The notes beneath the pieces are model-generated. The model saw only the letters and a program-made list of their open reading frames with translations. It had not been told where the DNA came from and did not search any database. Below, piece after piece: positions 1-5,766 of a stretch of DNA of 10,331 bases. The stretch is from Chloroflexota bacterium. Its GTDB lineage: Bacteria; Chloroflexota; Ktedonobacteria; Ktedonobacterales; JACDGC01. The position numbers and the translations under genes are program-made. The DNA lies in assembly GCA_021812265.1 (NCBI GenBank), contig JAKAOI010000042.1:1-10331 (forward strand), written 5' to 3'. Each line of letters opens with the position of its first letter. The stretch's first letter is position 1.

Positions 1-567
1 CCGATCTACCTGCAAAATGATGGCTCCGCTACCCATAATTTAACCATAAATTATAATTTTCACTTGCCAAATTTTCCTAATAACCCTACGCCACAGCAAA
101 TTAGCAATGTTCTGTATAACGCAACTGGTTTGAATTACTACGCCGAATACCGGCGAATTTATACGGCGCCAAACTCAACATTTATCAGCTCAACTGGTTT
201 TTCTGATCCTAATATTTATGATGCGCCAAACTCTGTTCAGCCGCAGATATATACACCGAATACCAGTGATGTTCCTAACCATACCATTTTTGGTGGCTAT
301 TATTTGTATGAGTGGAATACAAACGCTAATGGACAATTAACTTTTACGCCGGCAACAGGTGTCCTTAACCCAACACTCAGTTGGAACGCTCAGGGGGTTA
401 TTCTAAATGGAGTGTATTATCTTAATTTGCAGCCGCAATCGGGGATGCCAACAAGTTATTCCGTTACTATCAATCCTCCATCCTGTTCCAGTAATAAAAC
501 ACCGGAGCATTTTTCTGGGTCTTTAACTACCGCCATTACTTTAACCATGCAGACACCAGGCTGCTAA
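1..567 (+). CDS. C-terminal part of a probable DUF4012-type exported protein (5' truncated by window edge)
   Basis: The frame is open from base 1 to the TAA at 565-567, giving 188 residues with the start outside the window. A TTG at base 64 is in frame, but coding-like sequence continues upstream of it, so I do not take it as the start. The fragment is rich in Asn, Thr, Pro, Tyr and Ser with almost no Lys or Arg, which suits an extracellular beta-rich domain. Three stretches recall the C-terminal region of DUF4012 proteins: a Tyr-rich strand then APNSTFISSTGF (residues about 45-67), HTIFGGYY (about 94-101), and YYLNLQPQSG followed by YSVTI (about 129-147). In that family these match the 'R.Y.P.GS.L....G', 'T.F.G' and 'Y.L..Q.Q.G' pattern. 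Two cysteines near the end (162 and 188) could form a disulfide. The family's function is unknown. The coding call is firm; the family call is from memory of the pattern and moderate. No terminator hairpin follows it. Confidence 0.6.
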   Translation, partial: PIYLQNDGSATHNLTINYNFHLPNFPNNPTPQQISNVLYNATGLNYYAEYRRIYTAPNSTFISSTGFSDPNIYDAPNSVQPQIYTPNTSDVPNHTIFGGYYLYEWNTNANGQLTFTPATGVLNPTLSWNAQGVILNGVYYLNLQPQSGMPTSYSVTINPPSCSSNKTPEHFSGSLTTAITLTMQTPGC

Positions 568-750
568 AGAATAAAATATCTTTGGCGGAAATGATTTTTA
601 AAATAAGATATGATATATATATATCAGAGTTTTGTCTGTTAACGCTTAACTATCCTCTTTTTAGATATAGAGATTGGCAGTTTTCATAAGCGCATCACGT
701 TTCCCAAGCCGCAAAATGGCGATTATCATATGATCGGCTTGAGGTGGTCT
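568..750 (+). other. Intergenic region upstream of pyrE, AT-rich, with palindromes
   Basis: This stretch separates the DUF4012-like gene from the pyrE leader and holds no supported gene. Bases 611-626 form a perfect 16-base palindrome, TGATATATATATATCA, preceded by TATGAT (609-614). That could be a -10 box, but no -35 sits at a normal distance: TTGGCG at 582-587 is 21 bases away. A second weak pairing is TTAACG with TAGATA at about 17 bases spacing near 640-670. I therefore do not assign a promoter position, though pyrE transcription probably begins somewhere here. Confidence 0.4.
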
Positions 751-790
751 ATGGGTAATTTTCAAAAGGATAGGGAACATATAATTTCCC
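705..790 (+). promoter_or_regulatory. Possible structured leader of pyrE
   Basis: Two inverted repeats lie just ahead of pyrE. CAAGCCG (705-711) is the exact reverse complement of CGGCTTG (735-741), and the loop contains the palindrome ATCATATGAT (725-734). The right arm touches GAGGTGG (741-747), a Shine-Dalgarno-like sequence in front of an ATG at 751, so folding could affect access to it. A second small hairpin, GGGAA (773-777) with TTCCC (786-790), sits 12 bases before the pyrE ATG. Neither is followed by a T-run, so they do not look like terminators. A regulatory role is inferred from position only. Confidence 0.35.
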
Positions 791-810
791 AAAACGCATA
801 TCATGTCTGA
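751..810 (+). CDS. Possible 19-codon leader peptide overlapping the pyrE start
   Basis: An ATG at 751 follows GAGGTGG (741-747) at a short but usable spacing of about 3 to 4 bases. It reads MGNFQKDREHIISQNAYHV and ends at TGA 808-810, inside the second and third codons of pyrE, which starts at 803 in another frame. The 8-base overlap would allow ribosomes ending here to restart on pyrE, whose own ATG has no Shine-Dalgarno sequence in the usual place. The peptide shows no run of one amino acid of the kind that classic attenuators use. It could also be a chance frame; conservation in relatives would decide. Confidence 0.3.
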   Translation: MGNFQKDREHIISQNAYHV

Positions 811-1447
811 CGATAATTTAATGAAATCGCTTACCGACGCTAAAGCTATTATTACCAACAGTCATATTGTATATACATCCGGCCGGCATGGTTCGGATTA
901 TTTTAATAAAGACGCGCTCTATGTAAATCCAAAACTTATGAATGCGCTGACGTATCGCATGGCTAAACCTTTTCACGATAAAACAATTGATGTTGTAGCC
1001 GGACCCACTATTGGCGGTGTAATTCTCAGCCAATGGGTTGCTTGGCATGTAAGTCCGAGAGTAAAGTCATTTACTGCTGCGGTGTTTGCTGAAGAAGAGA
1101 TGGTAAATAATGAAAAAGTTCGGATATTTAAACGCGGATACGACGCATATATCCCTAATAAAAATGTGTTGATTGTTGAAGATGTGCTGAATACAGGCGG
1201 ATCTATCAAAAAAGTTGTTGAAGCAGTTACTGCATTAGGCGGAAATATTGTCGGGGCAACCGTTATATGTAATCGCGGGGGCGTAACCGCACAAGAAATC
1301 GGTGTTGATCGGCTATTCGAATTGGTTACGGTTTCAATGGAATCTTGGCCTGAGGAATCGTGTCCATTATGCGAAAAAAATATACCAATTGAGACTTCAG
1401 TCGGCAAAGGCGCCGCATTTTTAACCCGTAAAGGGATATCTTACTGA
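803..1447 (+). CDS. pyrE: Orotate phosphoribosyltransferase
   Basis: PyrE converts orotate and PRPP to orotidine 5'-monophosphate plus pyrophosphate, the fifth step of de novo UMP synthesis, in the cytoplasm. The 214-residue length is normal. The type I phosphoribosyltransferase signature is VLIVEDVLNTGGS (residues 122-134), with the acidic pair E126/D127 and the TGGS phosphate loop. The N-terminal SGRHGSDYFNKD (26-37) matches the substrate region where OPRTs read 'SG.hs.yY.n', and AGPTIGG (66-72) matches the conserved 'aGpa.GG' loop. The C-terminal segment has a CPLC pair (C187, C190) seen in a subgroup of bacterial PyrE proteins. The ATG at 803 suits the family's N-terminus but lacks a Shine-Dalgarno sequence, which suggests coupling to the small upstream frame. 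The HxlR-type gene follows directly. No other pyr gene is in the window. Confidence 0.94.
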   Translation: MSDDNLMKSLTDAKAIITNSHIVYTSGRHGSDYFNKDALYVNPKLMNALTYRMAKPFHDKTIDVVAGPTIGGVILSQWVAWHVSPRVKSFTAAVFAEEEMVNNEKVRIFKRGYDAYIPNKNVLIVEDVLNTGGSIKKVVEAVTALGGNIVGATVICNRGGVTAQEIGVDRLFELVTVSMESWPEESCPLCEKNIPIETSVGKGAAFLTRKGISY

Positions 1448-1451
1448 GGTG
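1446..1451 (+). promoter_or_regulatory. Ribosome binding site of the HxlR-type gene, overlapping the pyrE stop
   Basis: GAGGTG begins within the pyrE TGA (1445-1447) and lies 6 bases before ATG 1458. It selects that ATG over the in-frame GTG at 1449, which is inside the site itself. The arrangement implies one transcript and probably coupled translation. Confidence 0.75.
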
Positions 1452-1457
1452 TTGACA

Positions 1458-1805
1458 ATGCCTTCACAAAACCAAAGCGTTCACTCAACGCAGCGTGAGC
1501 ATATTTGTTTTGTTGAATTTGCGCTCGAAATTCTGGGCAGTAAATGGACCATTTTGCTTATCCACGAGATGATGAACGGCCCAAAGCGGTTTACTGAGTT
1601 GCGGAAGGCTATTCCCGAAGCCAGCGCAAAAATTCTTACGTTGCGTTTACGAGAGATGGAGGACGCGCACATACTTACACGGCGCTGTTTTGCTGAAACA
1701 CCGCCGCATGTTGAATATACTCTTACTGAAAGTGGTCTTGCTCTAAAAAGTGTTATTGAACAGTTAAGGTATTGGGGCGAGGAATTTTCGCACATACATA
1801 ATTAA
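1458..1805 (+). CDS. HxlR-family winged helix-turn-helix transcriptional regulator
   Basis: This is a 115-residue DNA-binding protein of the HxlR/MarR-like winged-helix family, which act as dimers and often sense reactive electrophiles, oxidants or metabolites. The family layout is clear. A conserved Cys (C17) starts CFVEFALEILGSKWT, equal to the typical 'CPve.aL.liGgKWt'. GPKRFTELRKAIPEASAKIL is the helix-turn-helix with recognition helix, then LTLRLREMEDAHIL, then the wing with PPHVEYTLTESG, and a final helix ending RYWGEEF. A second cysteine lies in RRCF. The ATG at 1458 is chosen for its GAGGTG site; a GTG at 1449 would add three residues. Being co-transcribed with pyrE, it may respond to pyrimidine or redox state, but nothing here identifies its operator or ligand. 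It converges with the next gene, with four bases between stop codons and no terminator hairpin between them. Confidence 0.9.
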   Translation: MPSQNQSVHSTQREHICFVEFALEILGSKWTILLIHEMMNGPKRFTELRKAIPEASAKILTLRLREMEDAHILTRRCFAETPPHVEYTLTESGLALKSVIEQLRYWGEEFSHIHN

Positions 1806-1809
1806 CAAA

Positions 1810-2529
1810 CTAACCGCTCACTGTTATGCCGTTCATGTACGATCCTTCATATGTGCGCATCGTAATCCCTGCTTGTAAACAGGCAGATATGAAGGAATTT
1901 GGCGGCGTGTCGCTGCGCTCTTGAATCATGCGCAGCAATGTTTGCTTTGCCAAGAACAACGGTGTTTGTGCGCGTTTCAGCGTTGCGCGATCTGGCGTTT
2001 CGGTGACGGTCATTTCCGTATCTACACGCTTTATTGTATCTTTGAGCGGCACAGAAGGAAATACTGCGCATTCAGGCTGCTTCATGAATATAGAGCAGCC
2101 GGTGTTTAGTAACTCTTGCGGCATCTGTGCGCGAAATATGTCATGCGCGCAGATATGCTCTCCTATGGCCGTTTGAAACACAGGAAGTGAAGCAAAGGAG
2201 TATAATTGCTCAATAAAAGTTGTCCCAGCAATTTCAAAAATATGCGCAGTATTTCCATTGTTTGCCGCTAATGTATGTATAACGGTTTGGCAATATTGCG
2301 CCGAGACAGCGCAGAAAATTCTGCCATTGGGAATACGCTCCATAAACAGGGCGTATGCTTTTTGCAGAAGCCCTGCCACTCGTTCAGGGCAGACATCTGC
2401 TTCATATATCATGAATACAACATCCATTGAAAAGTTCCGTTTTAGAATTTTGGCGGCTAGAATATTGCAGCCCACATTCCCTAGAGATTGTTTTTCCCTA
2501 AGAATTCCGCTTATATTTGCTACTGCCAC
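1810..2529 (-). CDS. Unrecognised 239-codon hypothetical protein
   Basis: A long minus-strand frame ends at TAG 1810-1812. I do not recognise its family. Within the 239 residues there are eight cysteines (about 21, 47, 73, 80, 127, 145, 154, 217) and no signal peptide or clear membrane segment. The N-terminal half has mixed hydrophobic stretches (such as MDVVFMIYE and GRIFCAVSAQYC) that could be an alpha/beta core. The C-terminal third is more polar, with a Thr-rich stretch near 171-190. The start is uncertain. GTG at 2527-2529 is the only usual start codon in the open frame before an upstream TAA and has no good Shine-Dalgarno sequence; ATG at 2425-2427 (residue 35) is an alternative, also without one. 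A TGTTACACT box about 105 bases upstream may drive it. Being a real gene is likely but unproven. Confidence 0.5.
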   Translation of the reverse strand: MAVANISGILREKQSLGNVGCNILAAKILKRNFSMDVVFMIYEADVCPERVAGLLQKAYALFMERIPNGRIFCAVSAQYCQTVIHTLAANNGNTAHIFEIAGTTFIEQLYSFASLPVFQTAIGEHICAHDIFRAQMPQELLNTGCSIFMKQPECAVFPSVPLKDTIKRVDTEMTVTETPDRATLKRAQTPLFLAKQTLLRMIQERSDTPPNSFISACLQAGITMRTYEGSYMNGITVSG

Positions 2530-2634
2530 ATATCCAGCGTCGATTGCTTTGCAGCGCGTGGGATATCTTTATATCTAGCTCCGGCAATATTCGCCGCAAA
2601 ATGCAGAATTGAGCAATGCTGCTGCACAATAAGG

Positions 2635-2643
2635 AGTGTAACA
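2635..2643 (-). promoter_or_regulatory. Possible extended -10 promoter box for the hypothetical gene
   Basis: On the minus strand these bases read TGTTACACT, the same TGnTACACT form found upstream of clpC and the PIN/TRAM gene. No convincing -35 lies 17 bases upstream. It lacks the ATAGGCGCC motif and the downstream ATGG of the other two. The call rests on the shared box only. Confidence 0.3.
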
Positions 2644-2686
2644 GCAAAATAGCCGCAGGAGTTAGTGACGTAACCGGCCGCTATCC

Positions 2687-2738
2687 ATATAAAATCGGAA
2701 GTGGCAGAAGATGCTAAAGCATCTTACCACCATTCCGA
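2687..2738 (-). terminator. Probable intrinsic terminator of the PIN/TRAM gene
   Basis: The bases 2695-2738 fold into an interrupted stem. TCGGAA pairs with TTCCGA, GTGG (2701-2704) with CCAC (2727-2730), and AAGATGC (2708-2714) with GCATCTT (2719-2725), around a TAAA loop. On the minus strand the hairpin is followed by TTTTATAT. It lies about 45 bases past the PIN/TRAM stop codon. A smaller hairpin, CCGTTT/AAACGG (2761-2777), sits between it and the stop. The rest of the 2530-2783 gap shows only the putative promoter box at 2635. Confidence 0.6.
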
Positions 2739-2783
2739 AGTGTGATGATTATAAGATTGACCGTTTCTCGCAAACGGCTTCTG

Positions 2784-3935
2784 TTAAGAAGTCTTGCGCG
2801 CTACTCCGGCGCTGCTGGGCTGTTTAATATGAGCAAATATCATTCTGCCGGCAGCAGTTTGCAGTACGCGAGTAACCGTAACTTCTACATCGGCGTTTAA
2901 AAATGTTTTGCCGCCATCTACAACAATCATTGTTCCATCCGGTAAATAAGCAACACCCTGATTAAATTCTTTTCCTTCCTGAATCACTCTTACTTCCATG
3001 TCTTCACCGGGAAGGAGCGCCGGTTTTACCGAATTAGCCAAATCATTAATATTCAGCACTTTAACGCCCTGAAATTCTGCCACTTTGTTTAAATTATAAT
3101 CATTGGTTATAATTGGGGTATTTAATTGCCGGGCTAATTTTACCAACTTTGCGTCTACTTCATGGATATTGTCATAATCAGTATCAGCAATTTCAATATG
3201 AACAGATTCCTCTTTCTGAAGTCCATTCAAAATATCCAAACCCCGCCTGCCGCGGTTCCTGCGCAGTGAATCGGCTGAGTCGGCGATGCGCTGCAATTCT
3301 TCCAGCACAAACCTCGGGGCTACCAATGTGCCCATAATAAATCCCGTGCGGCTGATTTCTGCAATACGCCCATCAATAATTGCGCTGGTGTCCAGCAAAA
3401 TTTTAGGCTCTGTAACATGTTCGGCGGCAGGAATCGCTTCTTTTTTGCCGCGTTTTCTTGCAGACGTCTTTTCTTCACCGTCTAATTCTGTCTCGGCTTG
3501 TCTATCACGATGGCGGAATATTGAGCCAAGAATGCGTTGAATATCATTGCGCCGTAAAACACTTACTGCAACGCCAAGGTACCCGAAGATGACAGCGGCA
3601 AGAGATGGCAGCCAGTAATTGAGGTGCCAAAACTGTACTTGTGATAGTGGAAATGTTAGCAGAACTGCCAGTAATAGACCAATAAACAACCCACCGGAAG
3701 CGGCAATAATATCGAATGTATGGGCTTTGGTTAACTGTTTAAGAATTGTTCGAATAAGACCGGCAATGATATATGGAGCAATAAGAACACCTGCGCCGAT
3801 AGCAATAGCCCACGGCCATGTAATTGTCATACCTGCAATGGGCGGAAATGTATCTGCTCGCGCCAATAACGCCGTTACGGTTCCGGCGGCTACCGCCGCT
3901 CCTGCTCCTATAACCTGTAATATTCGTTTACCCAT
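2784..3935 (-). CDS. Membrane-anchored PIN/TRAM domain protein (YacL-like putative ribonuclease)
   Basis: This 383-residue protein has the YacL layout. Four hydrophobic segments come first, at about residues 6-26, 41-64, 75-98 and 107-127, then a charged Lys/Arg/Glu-rich linker (128-177). A PIN domain spans about 178-305 and a TRAM domain about 308-370. The PIN acidic residues are visible: D182 in ILLDTSAIIDGR, E212/E213 in VLEELQR, D261 in VDAKLVKLA and D279 in TNDYN. PIN domains are Mg-dependent nucleases, and TRAM domains bind RNA. The substrate of this family is not established. The N-terminus anchors it in the membrane with the nuclease part presumably cytoplasmic. The ATG is supported by a strong GGAGGA site 8 bases upstream. 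It follows radA, as yacL lies near radA in Firmicutes, but after a 287-base gap with a possible promoter of its own and without disA between them. Confidence 0.92.
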   Translation of the reverse strand: MGKRILQVIGAGAAVAAGTVTALLARADTFPPIAGMTITWPWAIAIGAGVLIAPYIIAGLIRTILKQLTKAHTFDIIAASGGLFIGLLLAVLLTFPLSQVQFWHLNYWLPSLAAVIFGYLGVAVSVLRRNDIQRILGSIFRHRDRQAETELDGEEKTSARKRGKKEAIPAAEHVTEPKILLDTSAIIDGRIAEISRTGFIMGTLVAPRFVLEELQRIADSADSLRRNRGRRGLDILNGLQKEESVHIEIADTDYDNIHEVDAKLVKLARQLNTPIITNDYNLNKVAEFQGVKVLNINDLANSVKPALLPGEDMEVRVIQEGKEFNQGVAYLPDGTMIVVDGGKTFLNADVEVTVTRVLQTAAGRMIFAHIKQPSSAGVARKTS

Positions 3936-3943
3936 ATGGAAAA

Positions 3944-3949
3944 TCCTCC
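3944..3949 (-). promoter_or_regulatory. Strong ribosome binding site of the PIN/TRAM gene
   Basis: The minus strand reads GGAGGA here, 8 bases before the ATG at 3935. It is the strongest Shine-Dalgarno match in the window and fixes the start. Confidence 0.8.
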
Positions 3950-4023
3950 AAAAATAGTTATTATGTATTAAGACAAAATAAAAGAATGTTTGCTCTCAAA
4001 ATGATCCCTAAAGTACTATTGGG

Positions 4024-4063
4024 CCATCCTTACTAGTGTACCATAAAACGCATCATAGGCGCC
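4024..4063 (-). promoter_or_regulatory. Putative promoter and ATAGGCGCC element of the PIN/TRAM gene
   Basis: On the minus strand TGGTACACT (4035-4043) forms an extended -10 box, and GGCGCCTAT (4055-4063) lies 14 bases upstream of TACACT. Both match the region upstream of clpC. Over 20 bases (4024-4043 against 8413-8432) 14 positions agree, giving TGNTACACTNNTANNNATGG. No good -35 is visible. A start near 4028 would leave a leader of about 90 bases. The remaining 4064-4222 shows AT-rich sequence and no terminator hairpin after radA, so read-through from radA is also possible. Confidence 0.45.
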
Positions 4064-4222
4064 GCTGATTAGTACATTTTCTGTCATTTTTTTGTAATTT
4101 CACCACCTATTCCAAGCTAAAATCCTTTACTGAACAATATTATATATACTATATCCTGTGATTGCTCAGCGTGGGCGTATTGCAAGATATATTGAAAATA
4201 AGCCAATTCGCTGTGTTGCAGT

Positions 4223-5596
4223 TTAGCGCGATTGTGACGCTCCAAGCGCAATTTCTATGGCGTCGGCAATTTTTTCCGCTTTATGGATGCGCATTTCAGG
4301 ATATACAAACGCGCCAAATTGCCCAGCCGGTATAACACATTCCGTAAAACCGAGCCGAGCCGCCTCTTTTATGCGTATATCTGCGTTAGTAATTGGCCGA
4401 AGCTCGCCGCCAAGCCCTACTTCGCCAAATAACGCAATATTAGGGCCAATCTGGCGATCTAGCGCGCTGGACGCAATGGCTGCGGCAATGGCTGTGTCGC
4501 ATGCGGTTTCTTCCAGTTCTATACCTCCGGCAATATTTACATATATATCGTGCTGATGAAGACGCAAGCCCATTCGCTTCGATAAAATTGCAATAAGCAT
4601 AACCACACGTGTATGGTCGATTCCCATAGCTGTTCGTGTTGGTGAGCCATAAGCTGAAGTTGACGCCAGCGCCTGTATTTCTATAAGAAGCGGCCGTGAT
4701 CCTTCAATACAGCAAGTAATTGCCGAACCAGCTACATGCATTCCTTTAGCGGATAAGAAAATGTTGCTGGGGTCTTCCACTTCCATTAACCCCGATGCCT
4801 GCATTTCAAAAACACCTAAATCAATTTGTCCGAAGCGATTTTTAACCGAACGCAGCAACCGGTGATTTTGAAAACGTGATCCTTCCAAATACAGCACAAC
4901 ATCTACCATATGTTCCAGCGCTCTGGGGCCGGCGACAAGGCCGTCTTTTGTAACATGCCCGATCAGGATGACGGCAATATTGGAGTCCTTTGCCAGCCGC
5001 ATCAATTTCAGGCCGCATTCCCGAACTTGACTGATAGACCCAGGCGCAGATTGCTGTGAATCCGTCAAAATAGTTTGAATAGAATCTACAATAAGTAACG
5101 GCGGCTTTGTTGTTTCAGCTAAATCAATTATTGATTCCACTGAAGTTAAGGAAGCAACCTTAATTGTAGCGCCGGTTATGCCGAGCCGGTCGGCGCGAAT
5201 TTTAATCTGCTCACGCGATTCTTCCGCGGAAACATATAAAACAGGTTGAGATGGCGCGCCGATTTTTGCCGCAATTTGCAGCAACAGCGTCGATTTGCCG
5301 ATTCCTGGTTCGCCGCCCAGTAAAATAATAGATCCTTGGGTTATGCCGCCGCCTAAAGCGCGATCGGCTTCTTGTATTCCACAAGAAATTTTTGCCCCGA
5401 AATCTGATCGTATTTCACTTAAGAGGGAAACAGTTTCGGCAGTTGTGGTTTTGCGTGTGGCAGCGCTGTTTGATTGTGGCTTCGCTTCAATTTGGTCTAA
5501 ACTATTCCAAGCGCCGCATTCATGGCATCTTCCGCCAAATTTTGCGGATTGCGCGCCGCATTCACGGCATACATAAAGCAAATATGATTTAGGCAT
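4223..5596 (-). CDS. radA: DNA repair protein RadA (Sms), RecA-like branch-migration ATPase
   Basis: RadA works with RecA in recombinational repair, extending and branch-migrating strand-exchange intermediates as a hexameric ATP-driven helicase. The 457 residues match the usual length. A four-cysteine zinc finger opens the protein (C10, C13, C24, C27). The RecA-like ATPase has Walker A GEPGIGKS (95-102), Walker B LLIVDSIQ (167-174) and the RadA-specific KNRFG motif (252-256). A Lon-protease-like domain follows from about 280 to the end. In that domain the usual EPA..D stretch reads ETACD (about 363-367), a mild change in a region that is not proteolytic in RadA. The ATG at 5596 gives the expected N-terminus just ahead of the zinc finger but has only a weak Shine-Dalgarno match. 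It lies 170 bases downstream of clpC with a long inverted repeat between them, a gene order common in Gram-positive lineages. Confidence 0.97.
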   Translation of the reverse strand: MPKSYLLYVCRECGAQSAKFGGRCHECGAWNSLDQIEAKPQSNSAATRKTTTAETVSLLSEIRSDFGAKISCGIQEADRALGGGITQGSIILLGGEPGIGKSTLLLQIAAKIGAPSQPVLYVSAEESREQIKIRADRLGITGATIKVASLTSVESIIDLAETTKPPLLIVDSIQTILTDSQQSAPGSISQVRECGLKLMRLAKDSNIAVILIGHVTKDGLVAGPRALEHMVDVVLYLEGSRFQNHRLLRSVKNRFGQIDLGVFEMQASGLMEVEDPSNIFLSAKGMHVAGSAITCCIEGSRPLLIEIQALASTSAYGSPTRTAMGIDHTRVVMLIAILSKRMGLRLHQHDIYVNIAGGIELEETACDTAIAAAIASSALDRQIGPNIALFGEVGLGGELRPITNADIRIKEAARLGFTECVIPAGQFGAFVYPEMRIHKAEKIADAIEIALGASQSR

Positions 5597-5651
5597 CGCT
5601 AATTAGCCGCTTCATAAAAAATAAGAAGGTTCTCGGAATCAACCCAAACAA

Positions 5652-5722
5652 CCTAAACTGCCGCAAAGGTAAGGCGCAAAACAATTATGTACAGATTGCG
5701 CCCCGCCTTGCCACAGTTTAGG
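5652..5722. repeat. 71-base interrupted inverted repeat between clpC and radA
   Basis: CCTAAACTG (5652-5660) is the exact reverse complement of CAGTTTAGG (5714-5722). Inside, GGTAAGGCG (5668-5676) pairs with CGCCTTGCC (5704-5712) with one G-T wobble. An alternative inner pairing is GGCGCAA (5673-5679) with TTGCGCC (5696-5702). On the plus strand the structure is followed by ATTTTTA; on the minus strand, the direction of the genes, by TTGTTTGGGTT. It could be a weak terminator or attenuator after clpC, an RNA processing site, or a small dispersed repeat element. The 5597-5766 gap holds nothing else that I can support. Confidence 0.6.
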
Positions 5723-5766
5723 ATTTTTACTGACGCTTTTGCTTAGGTGAAACTGCAGTCAACAGG

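Noticed and set aside
611..626. Perfect palindrome TGATATATATATATCA as an operator
   Set aside because: It is mostly an alternating AT run in an AT-rich gap, where such palindromes arise easily. It is mentioned as a candidate but not annotated as a site.
973..1407. Minus-strand open frame of 144 codons opposite pyrE
   Set aside because: The plus strand encodes an intact PyrE with all motifs; the opposing frame has no family resemblance.
2530..2783. Possible tRNA or small RNA gene in the gap between the unknown gene and the PIN/TRAM gene
   Set aside because: No T-loop GTTCRA, cloverleaf or CCA-like end was found. The only clear structure is the terminator hairpin for the PIN/TRAM gene.
2784..3935. 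Reading the PIN-domain protein as a VapC toxin
   Set aside because: It is far longer than VapC, has four membrane segments and a TRAM domain, lacks a neighbouring antitoxin, and sits in the radA context typical of YacL.
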